Shown here piece by piece: positions 20,441-30,629 of a stretch of 64,000 nucleotides of DNA. Location of the stretch: contig NZ_JACCJZ010000020.1 of assembly GCF_013425765.1 (NCBI RefSeq), positions 496,001 to 560,000 of the forward strand. Direction: 5' to 3'. Within the stretch, counting starts at the first letter, position 1. Each line of letters starts with the position of its first letter. The stretch is from Luteimonas deserti (lineage in GTDB: Bacteria > Pseudomonadota > Gammaproteobacteria > Xanthomonadales > Xanthomonadaceae). A program made the translations under genes and the position numbers. The notes below the pieces were generated by a model. It saw only the letters and a list, made by a program, of their open reading frames with translations, ran no database searches and was not told where the DNA came from.

Positions 20441-21369
20441 CGCGGTCACTTTTGGTATCCCTCATGGCGCTGGCCCTGCTGTCGGGCCCGGCCTGCGCGG
20501 ACGATGGCGCAGACAGGGCGCTGCGGCCCGAACTGATGGTGGCCTCGGACGCCGACGGCACCGAGGTCTGGAAAGCCGGCATGGGCTGGGACTGGCATCG
20601 GGCGGACCGCGAGCACTGGGCGGGCATCGATCTGCAACGTGCGCGCTTTTCGGGTGAGGGCTGGTCGCACGGCGAGGAGCGTCTCTATGGTCGCGCAGCG
20701 GGAACGCTGGGCAGCGGCGATGTCGATGACGACACATGGCGATGGCAGGTCAAGCTCGGCACCAACGGCCACACCGCATTGGGCGGCGCGACGCTGCATA
20801 CCGAGGGCCCGCACCGGCGCGAGGTGTTCTTCGAGCGCGAACTGCTGGAGACGGAAGCCGGCGTGGCACGCCGCCAGATTTACAACTATCTCGGCGCGGC
20901 GATCGACCAGCCCTTCACCGCGCGCTGGAGCGGAACCGCGCTGGCGGGCGCGCAGACCTTCGGCGACGGCAACCTGCGGACCCATCTGCGGGGCAACCTG
21001 GTCTATGCGCTGGTGCCGGCCCAGGGCCTCAGCGCGCAGCTGCGGACGCGATACCACAGCAACAGCGATCCCTATCTCGGCGGGTACTACTCGCCATCGT
21101 GGTATGCCGAGGCGATCGGCGTGCTGGGTATGCGGCGGGCGGTCGGTGGGCACGTGTGGCGCGGCGCGGCCGGCTTCGGACGCCAGCGCAGCGCGGACGA
21201 ATCGTGGAAGCGTGCACGGCTGGTCGAGCTGGGGTACGAGTCTCCGCGCTGGCGGCAGAGCTGGCTGCGGGTCAGTGCCGGCTACACCGACACGCCGGTG
21301 GCGGCGAGCAGTGGAACGGCCCGCTACAGCTACCGGTACCTGATGCTGGAATCGGTCGTCGCGTTCTAG
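20437..21369 (+). CDS. Predicted outer-membrane beta-barrel protein
   Basis: A 310-residue protein with a signal peptide (SLLVSLMALALLSGPACA, cleavage near residue 22). The mature part alternates hydrophobic and polar residues and is rich in Trp, Tyr and Gly (WKAGMGWDWHR, WRWQVKLGTNG, RYSYRYLMLESVVAF). It ends in Phe, the typical C-terminal residue of a BAM substrate. The start overlaps the glycosyltransferase stop (ATGA), so the two are translationally coupled. By analogy with the barrel part of PgaA it could let the polysaccharide cross the outer membrane, but no TPR region is present and the role is inferred. Confidence 0.7.
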   Translation: MTRSLLVSLMALALLSGPACADDGADRALRPELMVASDADGTEVWKAGMGWDWHRADREHWAGIDLQRARFSGEGWSHGEERLYGRAAGTLGSGDVDDDTWRWQVKLGTNGHTALGGATLHTEGPHRREVFFERELLETEAGVARRQIYNYLGAAIDQPFTARWSGTALAGAQTFGDGNLRTHLRGNLVYALVPAQGLSAQLRTRYHSNSDPYLGGYYSPSWYAEAIGVLGMRRAVGGHVWRGAAGFGRQRSADESWKRARLVELGYESPRWRQSWLRVSAGYTDTPVAASSGTARYSYRYLMLESVVAF

Positions 21370-21495
21370 CGACGCGCCGGGGCAGGTGGCGCGTGCGCAC
21401 CGCGAGCAGACGTCGGCGCGCGGGCGGTGGCGCCGCGCATCGCGGGGCCCGCGCTCGCCTGCCCGCAGCCGCGCCGCCGGGAATCGTTCGATGCG

Positions 21496-22749
21496 TCAGC
21501 GCTGCGGACCGTGCAGCGGCCGCCAGCTGTCCTCCAGTGCCCGCGGCCGGCAGGCCAGCCAGCCGCCCAGCAGGAGCACCGCGATGAAGCCGTACAGCAT
21601 CGCGAAGGGCCAGTGCCAGCTGCCGGTACGTCCGTGCAGGATTCCGAACAGCAGCGGGCCTGCGCAGCTGAAGGCGTAGCCGACGCCCTGCATGAAGCCC
21701 GACAGCGCGGCCGAGCCGACGGGCGTGCGCGTGCGCAGGTTGATCAGGGTCAGGCTCAGCGGGAAGGTCGACGCGCCGAGTCCGAGCAGCGTGACCCACA
21801 ACACCGGGGCGGCCAGCGGCGCCAGCAGCAGGCCGGTGAACGCCAGCGCATTGCATCCTGCGCACAGCAGCACCAGCCCGAACGGATTGCGCAGGCGCAC
21901 GGCCATCGACGGCACACCGAGCGCGCCGACGAGGCCGAGCGCGGCGAACAGCGCGACCATGCTGCCTCCGAACGCCGGTGACGCGCCGGCCCCTGTGAAC
22001 AGCGCAGGCAGCCAGGTGAACATGGCATAGGTCACCAGCGACGTGGTGCCGAACATCAGCGCCATGCCCCAGGCGAGCGGCGAGCGCCACGCCCGTCCGG
22101 CAGCCGAGGCGTCCGCCAGCACCGGCGCGGGTACCTGCAGCTCGAGTCCGCTGGCCGGTCGACGCGCCAGCAGCAGCAGGCCGATCCAGGGCAGCGCGGC
22201 CGCCACCGCCGTCAGCGCCCATGCACCGAGCGCCACACGCCATCCCGCGGCCGTCGCCAGCGGGACCGCGGCGAGCGCCGGCAGCATCGTTCCCAGCTGC
22301 AGCACCGTGATGTACAGGGTGCTGACCGCGCCGATGCGCGCGGGGAAGTAGCGCTTGACCAGTGGCGGCAGCACCACGTTGCCGATGCCCATGCCGGCAA
22401 GCGCGACGATCGAGCCCAACATCAGCACGCCCACGCCGCCGGCACATGCACGCAGCACCAGTCCGGCCGCCGCGAGCGCCATCGCCAGCAAGGCGGTGCG
22501 CTCGATGCCGATGCGGCGGGCGAGGGCAGGAGTGACGACGCCGAACACGGCGAAGGCCGCGGTCGGCAGCATGCCGAGCACGCCGGCCGTGGTCGAACCG
22601 AAGCCGAAGCTGCGGCCGAGCAGGTCGAGCAGCGGGGTCAGCGAGGTCACCGCCGTGCGCAGGTTGAACGCGGACAGGGCGATTCCGAGCAGCACGAGGA
22701 TCCGCACGACGGCGGCGTACGGGCGGGGTCGGGCAGGGGCCGGCGTCAT
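21496..22749 (-). CDS. MFS transporter, CynX/NimT-like
   Basis: A 417-residue major facilitator with about twelve hydrophobic segments. The N-terminal [19 protein letters not shown] and the [17 protein letters not shown] loop between helices 2 and 3 recall the cyanate/2-nitroimidazole transporter group (CynX, NimT/YeaN). I start at the ATG at 22749; the 27 upstream in-frame residues are arginine-rich and sit in the tRNA terminator. The substrate cannot be told from sequence. It is convergent with the beta-barrel gene and downstream of tRNA-Pro on the same strand, separated by a terminator. Confidence 0.85.
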   Translation of the reverse strand: MTPAPARPRPYAAVVRILVLLGIALSAFNLRTAVTSLTPLLDLLGRSFGFGSTTAGVLGMLPTAAFAVFGVVTPALARRIGIERTALLAMALAAAGLVLRACAGGVGVLMLGSIVALAGMGIGNVVLPPLVKRYFPARIGAVSTLYITVLQLGTMLPALAAVPLATAAGWRVALGAWALTAVAAALPWIGLLLLARRPASGLELQVPAPVLADASAAGRAWRSPLAWGMALMFGTTSLVTYAMFTWLPALFTGAGASPAFGGSMVALFAALGLVGALGVPSMAVRLRNPFGLVLLCAGCNALAFTGLLLAPLAAPVLWVTLLGLGASTFPLSLTLINLRTRTPVGSAALSGFMQGVGYAFSCAGPLLFGILHGRTGSWHWPFAMLYGFIAVLLLGGWLACRPRALEDSWRPLHGPQR

Positions 22750-22796
22750 CGCAGGCGGAACTCCGCGGCGGCCGCGAACCGGGCACGGCCGGAAAC

Positions 22797-22821
22797 GAAA
22801 AACCGGCCGCAAAGGCCGGTT
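22797..22821 (-). terminator. Terminator of tRNA-Pro
   Basis: Read on the minus strand, AACCGGCC and GGCCGGTT form an 8-bp perfect stem around a 5-base loop, followed by a T-rich tail (TTTTTCGTTT). It starts 15 bases past the tRNA CCA end. Confidence 0.85.
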
Positions 22822-22835
22822 CCGGTTCACCAGAT

Positions 22836-22912
<77 letters not shown>

Positions 22913-23101
22913 ACAGGTGAGCCGCGCATTCTACCGATGCCCTCCGGCCGAGGGCAAGAGGTTCGTGCCGATCGAAGCGCAGCGGCAGCCGCGATGCGTG
23001 CCGCGTGCCTCGTCGCCGCGGCGGGCTGCGATACTAGCGTGGGCCTTGCGTCGCCGCCGCGGCGACGGGCCGTGTCCACACTGCAGGAACCCGTCGTTTC
23101 C

Positions 23102-24790
23102 ATGACTCCGCCGCCACCCGGCGCGGACCCGAGCGGTCCGCAGCGACGCCTCCGTTCGCGTTGGCTCGACGCCCAGCTCGTTCCGGCGCGCGCGCATCAC
23201 CGTGTCGCGACGGCGTGCCAGGTGGTGACGGGGTGGTTGTGGATACCTCAGGCCTGGGCCATCGCCTGGGGCGTGGACGCGGCCTTGTTCGCCGGGCGCG
23301 GCGCGGCCGCGCTGCAAGCGCCGCTCGTACTGCTGGCGGGCGTTTTGCTGTTGCGCGTGCTGCTGGGCTGGGTGGGCCAGCGGGCCAGCGCCGATTGCGT
23401 GGAAGCGACGCTCGAACGCGTGCGGATCGGCCTCGCCCGTGCAGCCATCGCGCGCGGGCCGCTGTGGCTGCGGGGGCAGCGCAGCGGCGAGCTCGTCGCG
23501 TTGTCCACGAGTCACACCGATGCTGTCGCGCCGTATTACGGCGGGTACCTGATGGCGCGCGCCGAAGTGGCCTGCGTGCCGGTCGCGATCCTGTGCGCGG
23601 TATTCGCGGCCGACTGGATCGTCGGTCTCGTCCTGCTGATGACCGCGCCGCTCGCGCCGGTGTTTATGATGCTCATCGGCATGGGCGCGGAGACCGCCGG
23701 CCGACGCCAGCTTTCCGCACTCGCGCGGGCGGGCGCGCATTTCACCGACCGGCTTCGCGGCCTGGATCTGATCCACGTCTACGGCCGCGGAGATGCCGAG
23801 CTGGCCGAGGTGGGCGCGGCGACGGAGACGATCCGTGAGCGCAGCATGCGCGTGCTGCGCATCGCCTTTCTTTCTTCGGCCGTGCTGGAGTTCTTCGCGT
23901 CGGTCAGCGTCGCCCTGGTGGCGGTGTACTTCGGCTTCACCTATCTGGGCATGCTGGATCTGCGCGGCACGCCGCTGGCGCTGTCAACCGGGCTGTTCTG
24001 CCTGCTGCTGGCGCCGGAGTTCTATGCGCCGCTGCGCCGGCTCGCCGCGCATTACCATGACCGCTCCAACGCCCTCGCAGCGGTGGCCGAGATCGAAGCC
24101 GCGTTCGGTGGCCTGCCGGTGCTGGACCCCGCGCCGCGCGACGACGATGCCCACCTTCCGTCCGCGCCCAGCGTGGCGGTCACGGGCCTCGCTCTGCGCT
24201 ACCCGGGCGTCGCCGCCCCGGTGCTGCGGAACATCGCGTTCGAGGTGCCGGCGGGCACGCGGCTGGCCCTGCTCGGCCCCAGCGGATCGGGCAAGAGCAC
24301 GCTGCTCGACGCGCTGGCAGGCTGGCATGTGCCCGAGACCGGATCCATCTCGATTCCGCCCGGAACGCGGGTCGCACTGGCGGGGCAGCGTCCCTGGCTC
24401 TTCCACGGCAGCATCGCCGACAACCTGCGCATCGGCGCGCCGGATGCAGGCGCGGAGGAGATCGAGACGGCGACCCGGATCGCCCAGGTCCTGCCGTTCG
24501 CCGAGCGCCTGCCCCGGGGACTGGACACGGTGATCGGCGAGCGTGGCTTCGGTCTCTCCGGCGGCGAGGCGCGACGCGTCGCGCTGGCGCGAGCGTTGCT
24601 CCGCCGGCCCCAGCTGCTGCTGCTCGACGAGCCCACGGCGTTCCTCGACCCGCGCACCGAGGCGGCGCTGCTCGAGGCGTTGGACGCACATCTCGAGAAC
24701 TGCACCGTCGTCGTCGCCACCCACAGCGACGCGGTGGCGCGCTGGGCGCATGCGGTGTGGACGGTGCCGGAGCAGGGGGGCGGCGCATGA
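23102..24790 (+). CDS. cydD: Thiol exporter ABC subunit CydD
   Basis: CydDC exports glutathione and cysteine to the periplasm and is needed to assemble cytochrome bd oxidase. This 562-residue half-transporter has an N-terminal six-helix membrane domain (about 40-330) and an ATPase domain with Walker A GPSGSGKST, signature LSGGEARRVALARAL and Walker B LLLLDEPTAFLD. I take the ATG at 23102; the in-frame extension back to 22937 is noise beside the tRNA. cydC overlaps the stop codon. The cydAB genes are not in the window. Confidence 0.92.
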   Translation: MTPPPPGADPSGPQRRLRSRWLDAQLVPARAHHRVATACQVVTGWLWIPQAWAIAWGVDAALFAGRGAAALQAPLVLLAGVLLLRVLLGWVGQRASADCVEATLERVRIGLARAAIARGPLWLRGQRSGELVALSTSHTDAVAPYYGGYLMARAEVACVPVAILCAVFAADWIVGLVLLMTAPLAPVFMMLIGMGAETAGRRQLSALARAGAHFTDRLRGLDLIHVYGRGDAELAEVGAATETIRERSMRVLRIAFLSSAVLEFFASVSVALVAVYFGFTYLGMLDLRGTPLALSTGLFCLLLAPEFYAPLRRLAAHYHDRSNALAAVAEIEAAFGGLPVLDPAPRDDDAHLPSAPSVAVTGLALRYPGVAAPVLRNIAFEVPAGTRLALLGPSGSGKSTLLDALAGWHVPETGSISIPPGTRVALAGQRPWLFHGSIADNLRIGAPDAGAEEIETATRIAQVLPFAERLPRGLDTVIGERGFGLSGGEARRVALARALLRRPQLLLLDEPTAFLDPRTEAALLEALDAHLENCTVVVATHSDAVARWAHAVWTVPEQGGGA

Positions 24791-26469
24791 GCACACCGCT
24801 GCGCGACGCGCCAGGCAGCACCCGCCTGCTGCTGCGCCGGCACCACCGCCATGTCGCCCTGGCGGTCCTGCTGCTCGCGCTCACCCTGATCGCCGGCGTG
24901 GGCCTGCTCGGTGTCTCCGGCGGCTTCCTCACTGCCGCGGCACTCACCTACGGCACGCTCGGCAGCTTCAATTTCTTCACCCCCTCGGCCGGCATCCGCG
25001 GGCTGACCCTCGCGCGGATCGTCTCGCGCTATCTGGAAAAGCTGGTCGGCCACGACGCGATGCTGCGGATCGCGCGCGACCTGCGCAGCTGGTTCTTCGC
25101 GCGCGCGTTGCGGCTCACCCCCGGTCAGCTGGGGCGCCTGCGCACCGGCGATCTGCTCGCACGCCTGATGGGCGACATCGATGCCGTCGACGGCCTGCTG
25201 CTGCGCGCCACGGGGCCGTTGCTCGCCCTGGCCGGGGCGGGCCTGCTCGGCCTCGTTGCCGCGCTGTGGCTGCATCCGCCGAGCGCTGCGGTGCTCGCAC
25301 TGGTGGGGCTTGCGACGGGCATCGGCGTGCCCTGCATCGTGGCCCGCGGCCGGGCCGCCGAGGAAACCGAGCGCGCGCGCCGGCGCTCGGCCCTGCGCGC
25401 GCGGCTGCACGAGCTGTATGAAGGCCACGCCGATCTCGCCGCGCTGGACGCGCAGGCCGGCTGGTTGGCGCGCGTGCAGGACGATGGACATGACGTTGCG
25501 GCGTTCGAACGTGCGCGTCGCCGGCAACTCGCGAACGGCGGCCTGTGGCACGGCCTGGTCACCGCGGCCGGCCTGGTGGCCGTGCTCTGGGTGGCGGTGT
25601 CCGCCGGCGCGCGAGGCACGCTGCCACCCGCGCATGCCGCGGCCCTGTTCTTCATCGCCGTGGGCCTGTTCGAGGCCTGGGCCGGCGCGGGCCTGGCCTG
25701 GCAGGCGCTGACCGCGGCACGCGCATCGATCGCGCGGCTGGACGCGGTGGCCGGGGACGAGCCTGCGGTCCGCGATCCGGCCGCACCGGCCGCCGTGCCC
25801 GACACCGGCGCGCTGGTGTTCGAAGATGTGCGTTTCACCTGGTCGGCCGGCACCCGGGAGGTGCTGCAGGGGCTCGACCTGCGCATCGGACCGGGCGAGC
25901 GGGTGGCGATCAGCGGCGACAGCGGGGCCGGCAAGTCGACCCTGACCGCGTTGCTGCTGCGTAGCGCCGAGCCGGACGCCGGCCGGGTCCACTTCGGCGG
26001 CGTCGACCTGCGCGCAATGCGGGCCCGGGACTGGTTCGCGCGCGTGGCCTGGCTGCCGCAGAACGCGCCGGTGTTCGCGGGCACGCTGCGCGACAACCTG
26101 GCTCTGGGTGCGCCCGATGCCGACGACGCGCGGCTGTGGGATGCGCTCGCCCGCGTGCGGCTGCAACGCTGGGCCCAGCGTCTCGGCGGGCTGGAGGCCT
26201 GGGTGGGCGAAGCCGGCGCGACGATGTCCGCCGGCCAGGCGCGGCGCCTGGCGCTGGCCCGCGCCCTGCTGCGCGACGCCCGCCTGGTGGTCCTGGACGA
26301 GCCCACAGAAGGCCTCGATCAGGACACGGCCGATACGCTGATGGGCGAACTGCCGGCCCTGCTCGGCGACCGCAGTCTGCTGTTGATCACCCATGCGGTA
26401 CTGCCGGCCGGCGTCGTTCACCGGCATCTCCGGCTGCAGGACGGACGCCTGACACCGGCTGCCCGGTAG
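24787..26469 (+). CDS. cydC: Thiol exporter ABC subunit CydC
   Basis: The second half of the heterodimeric CydDC exporter, 560 residues. It has a membrane domain beginning with [12 protein letters not shown]-type helix sequence and an ATPase domain with [24 protein letters not shown] and [12 protein letters not shown]. The ABC signature is MSAGQ instead of LSGGQ. Its ATG overlaps the cydD TGA, so the partners are translated together in a likely 1:1 ratio. Confidence 0.92.
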   Translation: MSTPLRDAPGSTRLLLRRHHRHVALAVLLLALTLIAGVGLLGVSGGFLTAAALTYGTLGSFNFFTPSAGIRGLTLARIVSRYLEKLVGHDAMLRIARDLRSWFFARALRLTPGQLGRLRTGDLLARLMGDIDAVDGLLLRATGPLLALAGAGLLGLVAALWLHPPSAAVLALVGLATGIGVPCIVARGRAAEETERARRRSALRARLHELYEGHADLAALDAQAGWLARVQDDGHDVAAFERARRRQLANGGLWHGLVTAAGLVAVLWVAVSAGARGTLPPAHAAALFFIAVGLFEAWAGAGLAWQALTAARASIARLDAVAGDEPAVRDPAAPAAVPDTGALVFEDVRFTWSAGTREVLQGLDLRIGPGERVAISGDSGAGKSTLTALLLRSAEPDAGRVHFGGVDLRAMRARDWFARVAWLPQNAPVFAGTLRDNLALGAPDADDARLWDALARVRLQRWAQRLGGLEAWVGEAGATMSAGQARRLALARALLRDARLVVLDEPTEGLDQDTADTLMGELPALLGDRSLLLITHAVLPAGVVHRHLRLQDGRLTPAAR

Positions 26470-26512
26470 ACTATCCGGCCTGGTTTTCCGCCGTTTTGCA
26501 AAGAGCCCGACG

Positions 26513-27898
26513 ATGATCAAGCCCCGGACCCCGCCCGGCGTGATGGAACTGCTGCCGCGCGACCAGATCGCCTTCCAGCGCATGCTGGACACGATCCGCC
26601 GCACGTTCGAGGGCTTCGGCTTCCTGCCGATCGAGACGCCGGTGTTCGAGCTGTCGGAGACACTGCTGACCAAGTCCGGTGGCGAGACCGAGCGCCAGGT
26701 GTACTTCGTGCAATCGACCGGCGCACTGGCCAAGTCGTCCGAAGGCGGGCAAACCGACGGCCTGCCGGAGCTCGCGCTGCGCTTCGATCTCACCGTGCCG
26801 CTGGCGCGCTACGTCGCCGAGCACGAGCACGATCTCGCGTTCCCGTTCCGCCGCTACCAGATGCAGCGGGTCTACCGCGGCGAGCGCGCGCAGCGCGGCC
26901 GCTTCCGCGAGTTCTACCAGTGCGACATCGACGTCATCGGCAAGGATTCGCTGTCGCCGCGTTACGACGCCGAAGTGCCGGCGGTGATCAGCGCGGTGTT
27001 CGCCGCGCTGGACATCGGCGAGTTCACGATCCAGCTCAACCACCGCAAGCTGCTGCGCGGCTATTTCGAAGGGCAGGGCATCGACGACGCGCGGCAGATG
27101 ACCGTGCTGCGCGAGATCGACAAGCTCGACAAGCGCGGCGAGGACGCGGTGCGCGCGACGCTGACCGGCGAGGACTTCGGCCTGTCCGATGACGTCGCCG
27201 AACGCCTGCTCGCGTTCTCGCGCGTGCGCTCGACCGGCCACGACGATGCGCTGGCGAAGCTCGACGCGCTCGGCGCCGGCACCGATCTGTTCGAGGCAGG
27301 CCGCAACGAACTGCGCGACCTACTCAACCAGCTGCGCGCACTCGGCGTGCCGGAATCGCGTTACGCGCTGAACCTGTCGATCGCGCGGGGTCTCGATTAC
27401 TACACCGGCATGGTCTACGAGACGGTTCTCGATGCGCACCCGCAGATCGGTTCGATCTGTTCGGGCGGCCGCTACGACAACCTGGCCAGCCACTACACCA
27501 AGTCGAAGCTGCCGGGCGTCGGCATCTCGATCGGCCTGACGCGTCTGTTCTGGCAGCTGCGCGAAGCGGGGTTGATCGCGACGGCCGACAGTTCGGTCGA
27601 CGTGCTGGTCACGCTGCTCGACGATGCCTCGCTGCCCGATGCGCTCGCGCTGTCGCAGCGCCTGCGCGGCGCGGGCCTCAACGTCGAAACCCAATTGGAG
27701 CCGCGCAAGCTCGCCAAGCAGATGCAGTACGCCGATCGCGCCGGCATCCGCTTCGTCGTGATCCGCGGCGAGGACGAGATCGCCAAGGGCGTGGTCGCGG
27801 TCAAGGACCTGCGCCGTGGCGAGCAGTTCGAAGTGACGGACGACGATCTGCCGCGCACGCTGCTGGTCGAGCGCGAGCAGTGGCAGGCGATGCGATGA
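26513..27898 (+). CDS. hisS: histidyl-tRNA synthetase (HisS)
   Basis: A class II synthetase that charges tRNA-His. The 461-residue protein shows motif 2 in [16 protein letters not shown] and the histidine-specific motif [18 protein letters not shown] and motif 3 in [12 protein letters not shown] follow, with an anticodon-binding domain from about residue 360. It is somewhat longer than the E. coli enzyme (424). The lipoprotein gene overlaps its stop codon. Confidence 0.95.
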   Translation: MIKPRTPPGVMELLPRDQIAFQRMLDTIRRTFEGFGFLPIETPVFELSETLLTKSGGETERQVYFVQSTGALAKSSEGGQTDGLPELALRFDLTVPLARYVAEHEHDLAFPFRRYQMQRVYRGERAQRGRFREFYQCDIDVIGKDSLSPRYDAEVPAVISAVFAALDIGEFTIQLNHRKLLRGYFEGQGIDDARQMTVLREIDKLDKRGEDAVRATLTGEDFGLSDDVAERLLAFSRVRSTGHDDALAKLDALGAGTDLFEAGRNELRDLLNQLRALGVPESRYALNLSIARGLDYYTGMVYETVLDAHPQIGSICSGGRYDNLASHYTKSKLPGVGISIGLTRLFWQLREAGLIATADSSVDVLVTLLDDASLPDALALSQRLRGAGLNVETQLEPRKLAKQMQYADRAGIRFVVIRGEDEIAKGVVAVKDLRRGEQFEVTDDDLPRTLLVEREQWQAMR

Positions 27899-28212
27899 AC
27901 CTGCGGTCGCCGGGGCTCCTGGCCCTGTCGCTGCCGATCCTCCTGTCGCTGGCGGCCTGTTCGCCGTTCGACACCCGGTTCAAACGCGTCACGCCCGGCG
28001 TTTACCACGTCGAAAGTGTCCAGTGCGACACGTCCGGTGATGCATCCGCGGCGCTGGCCGACATCGTGGCGAAGGCCGAGCGCCGCTGTCGTGGCGGCCA
28101 TCGCCTCGACGACACCGACACGTTGTTCCTCGGCACCCGCGGCAGCGTATTCGGCGAATGCCCGGCCGCCCGCGTCACCACGACCGTGACCTGCATGGAG
28201 TCCACACGATGA
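27895..28212 (+). CDS. Small lipoprotein of unknown function
   Basis: A 105-residue predicted lipoprotein. The leader [15 protein letters not shown] ends in a lipobox with the acylated Cys near residue 22. The mature part is small, with four further cysteines (CDTSG, RRC, GEC, TCM) that could form disulfides in the periplasm. The ATG overlaps the hisS stop (ATGA) and its own stop overlaps the next ATG, so it is translationally linked to both neighbours. I do not recognise a family. Confidence 0.7.
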   Translation: MNLRSPGLLALSLPILLSLAACSPFDTRFKRVTPGVYHVESVQCDTSGDASAALADIVAKAERRCRGGHRLDDTDTLFLGTRGSVFGECPAARVTTTVTCMESTR

Positions 28213-30125
28213 AATCCATCCGCCTCGACGGCCGTTCGCTGAGCCGTGCCCACCTGGTCATGGTCGCGCACGGCGCGCCGGTCGATCTGGACGAGGGCGC
28301 GCTGCAGGCGGTCGCCCGCGCCGCCGATTTCCTCGCCGAACAGGTGCGCCGCGAGGAGCCGATCTACGGCGTTTCGACCGGGTTCGGCAGCAATGCCGAC
28401 CGCCTGCTCGGCGCGCGTCCGCTGCGCGACGACCTGCCCGGGGCGACGCCGTCGAACCGCTCGCTGCACGAGGAACTGCAGGTCAACCTGATCGTGACCC
28501 ACGCGGTCTGTGTCGGCGAGCCACTGCCGGCCGACGTGGTGCGCGCGATGCTGTGCATCCGCATCAACACGCTGCTGCGCGGCCATTCGGGCATCCGCGT
28601 CTCGACGTTGCAGGCGCTGACCGCGCTGCTGAACTCCGGCATCGTGCCGGTGGTGCCGGCACTGGGCTCGGTGGGCGCCTCCGGCGACCTCGCGCCGCTG
28701 TCGCATCTGGCGATCGTGCTGCTCGGCGGCGGCGAGGCCTTCGTCGACGGCGAGCGGATGCCGGGCGCCGAGGCCTTGAAGCGCGCCGGTCTCGCGCCGG
28801 TCACGCTCTCGTACAAGGAAGGCCTGGCGCTCAACAACGGCACCGCGCAGATGCTGGCCACCGGCGTGCTCGCGCTGCAGAAGCTCGATGCGCTGCTCGA
28901 CACCGCCGATCTCGCCGCGGCGATGACCATCGACGCCTTCGCCGGCCGCCTCGGCGCGTTCGATGCCGAGGTGCACGCCCTGCGTCCGCACCCGGGCCAG
29001 GTCGAGGTCGCCGCGCATCTGCGCGAGCTGCTCGACGGCTCCACGCTCGCCGACATTCCCTACCACCTCGTACCGCGCTTCCGCCCCTGGCTGCCCGGCA
29101 GCTGGGACACCGCCGAGGCGCAGGCGCTGCGTTTCGACATCGGCTGGGACTGGGTGCCGAGCGACCAGCGCCACGGGCGCGAGAAGTTCTACACGCGCTT
29201 CCGCCCGTTCCGCGGCGGCAAGAAGCACCAGCCGCAGGACAGCTACTCGCTGCGCTGCATTCCGCAGGTGCACGGCGCCGTGCGCGACGCGGTGGAGCAG
29301 GCCAAGCGTGTGTTCGAGATCGAGCTCAATGCGGTCACCGACAATCCGCTGGTGTTCCCGGATCGCGAGGCCGAGCACGTCGAGGAGCAGGTCATCTCCG
29401 CCGGTCATTTCCACGGCATGCCGCTGGCGCTGGCGATGAGCTACGTCAAGGCCGCGATTCCGGTGCTGGCGTCGATCTCCGAGCGCCGTCTCAACAAGCT
29501 GGTCGACCCGGCGACGAACGACGGCCTGCCGGGCTTTCTGATCGGCAACGAGGACGCGACCGAATCGGGCTACATGATCGTGCAGTACACCGCCGCGGCG
29601 ATCGTCAACGATCTCGCCACGCGCGCGCACCCGGCCAGCGTCTATTCGATCCCGACCAGCGCGAACGCCGAAGACCACGTGTCGATGGGCACCAACGAGG
29701 CGCGTCACGTGTTGTCGATGGCCGAGGATCTTGGAAAAGTGCTGGCGCTGGAGCTCTACACCGCCGCCCAGGCGCTGGATCTGCGGACCGACATGATCAA
29801 CGCGGCGCGCGATCTGGCCCGGCGCGGCGACGCGATGGCATTGGCCGCCAAGGTGCAGGGCGGCCCGCCGGCCGATGGCGCGACGCGCACGACATTCGAC
29901 GCCGAGGTCGAGGGCCTGCGCGCCGAACTGGCCGCCTGTGAGGCCTTCCACCCCGGCGCCGTCGTGGCGGCCGCGCATGCCCGCATCCGCGAGGTCATCC
30001 CCTTCCTCGACCGCGACCGGGCCCTGGACGGCGAAGTCGCCGCCGCGGTACGCCTGGTGGCCGAGGGTGCGCTGCTGTCGGTGCTGCCGCGCTGGCATGC
30101 TGGCGAAGTCGTGCCCGACGCGTGA
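28209..30125 (+). CDS. HAL/PAL/TAL-family aromatic amino acid ammonia-lyase, enlarged
   Basis: A 638-residue lyase whose active site is the MIO cofactor formed from Ala157-Ser158-Gly159 in GSVGASGDLAPLSH. YGVSTGFG at the N-terminal side, DNPLVF, and YSIPTSANAEDHVSMGTNE are family landmarks. The Glu of AEDHVSM and the His of the VTHAV segment match the pattern of histidine ammonia-lyases more than of TAL or PAL. The protein is about 125 residues longer than typical HutH. Roughly residues 283-340 are an extra segment rich in Arg, Trp and Phe, and there is a long C-terminal extension. It is coupled to the lipoprotein gene and not next to hutU, hutI or hutG. The substrate is therefore inferred. 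Confidence 0.82.
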   Translation: MKSIRLDGRSLSRAHLVMVAHGAPVDLDEGALQAVARAADFLAEQVRREEPIYGVSTGFGSNADRLLGARPLRDDLPGATPSNRSLHEELQVNLIVTHAVCVGEPLPADVVRAMLCIRINTLLRGHSGIRVSTLQALTALLNSGIVPVVPALGSVGASGDLAPLSHLAIVLLGGGEAFVDGERMPGAEALKRAGLAPVTLSYKEGLALNNGTAQMLATGVLALQKLDALLDTADLAAAMTIDAFAGRLGAFDAEVHALRPHPGQVEVAAHLRELLDGSTLADIPYHLVPRFRPWLPGSWDTAEAQALRFDIGWDWVPSDQRHGREKFYTRFRPFRGGKKHQPQDSYSLRCIPQVHGAVRDAVEQAKRVFEIELNAVTDNPLVFPDREAEHVEEQVISAGHFHGMPLALAMSYVKAAIPVLASISERRLNKLVDPATNDGLPGFLIGNEDATESGYMIVQYTAAAIVNDLATRAHPASVYSIPTSANAEDHVSMGTNEARHVLSMAEDLGKVLALELYTAAQALDLRTDMINAARDLARRGDAMALAAKVQGGPPADGATRTTFDAEVEGLRAELAACEAFHPGAVVAAAHARIREVIPFLDRDRALDGEVAAAVRLVAEGALLSVLPRWHAGEVVPDA

Positions 30126-30484
30126 ACCTGCCGCTGCACCTCGGCTGGCTCGGCGTGCTCGAAGCCGCCGGCATCGCGCTGCTGGTCGGCGCGCTGTGTT
30201 TCTCGCTGTTCCACTGGCTGGGCGTGCGCAACCGCTGGGCGCACGGCCCCAGCCTCGGCTGGGGCTGTCTGACCGCGCTGGCGATCGCCACCGGCATCGA
30301 TGCCTGGAGCCTGTTCTACATGGGCGTGGTGCGGCTCGAATCGCCGGTGTATGCGCGGATCGCACTGGCGAAGATCCACGATCCCGACTTCCTCGGCACC
30401 CGCGTGCTGATGTCCTCGATCGGCGCGCTGTCGGGTGTTGCGCTGGCCTGGATGGCGCTGCACGCACGGCGCCCCAGGGAATAG
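30122..30484 (+). CDS. Small membrane protein
   Basis: A 120-residue protein with three hydrophobic helices (about residues 10-30, 46-66 and 98-113). The GTG start at 30122 overlaps the lyase stop codon (GTGA), so it is coupled to the ammonia-lyase gene. I do not recognise a family. Conserved context could make it a partner of the lyase, but that is inference. Confidence 0.65.
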   Translation: MNLPLHLGWLGVLEAAGIALLVGALCFSLFHWLGVRNRWAHGPSLGWGCLTALAIATGIDAWSLFYMGVVRLESPVYARIALAKIHDPDFLGTRVLMSSIGALSGVALAWMALHARRPRE

Positions 30485-30495
30485 GCACGCCGCCC

Positions 30496-30562
30496 TGTAG
30501 GAGCGCGCTCGCGCGCGATTGCGTTTCCCCGTTGGCGCATCGCGCGCAAGCGCGCTCCCACA
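30496..30562. repeat. REP-type palindrome (GTAG family), copy 2
   Basis: TGTAGGAGCGCGCTCGCG begins a 24-bp arm that pairs with the right arm at 22 of 24 positions, with a 19-base loop. The core arm is identical to that of the copy at 14280. It lies between the small membrane protein gene and the convergent TPR gene. Confidence 0.85.
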
Positions 30563-30629
30563 CGAGCTACCCGCACGCTCTCGGGACGGACGGCTCAAAG
30601 CGAACGCGTCCTGGGCGTTGCCTGTTCGC

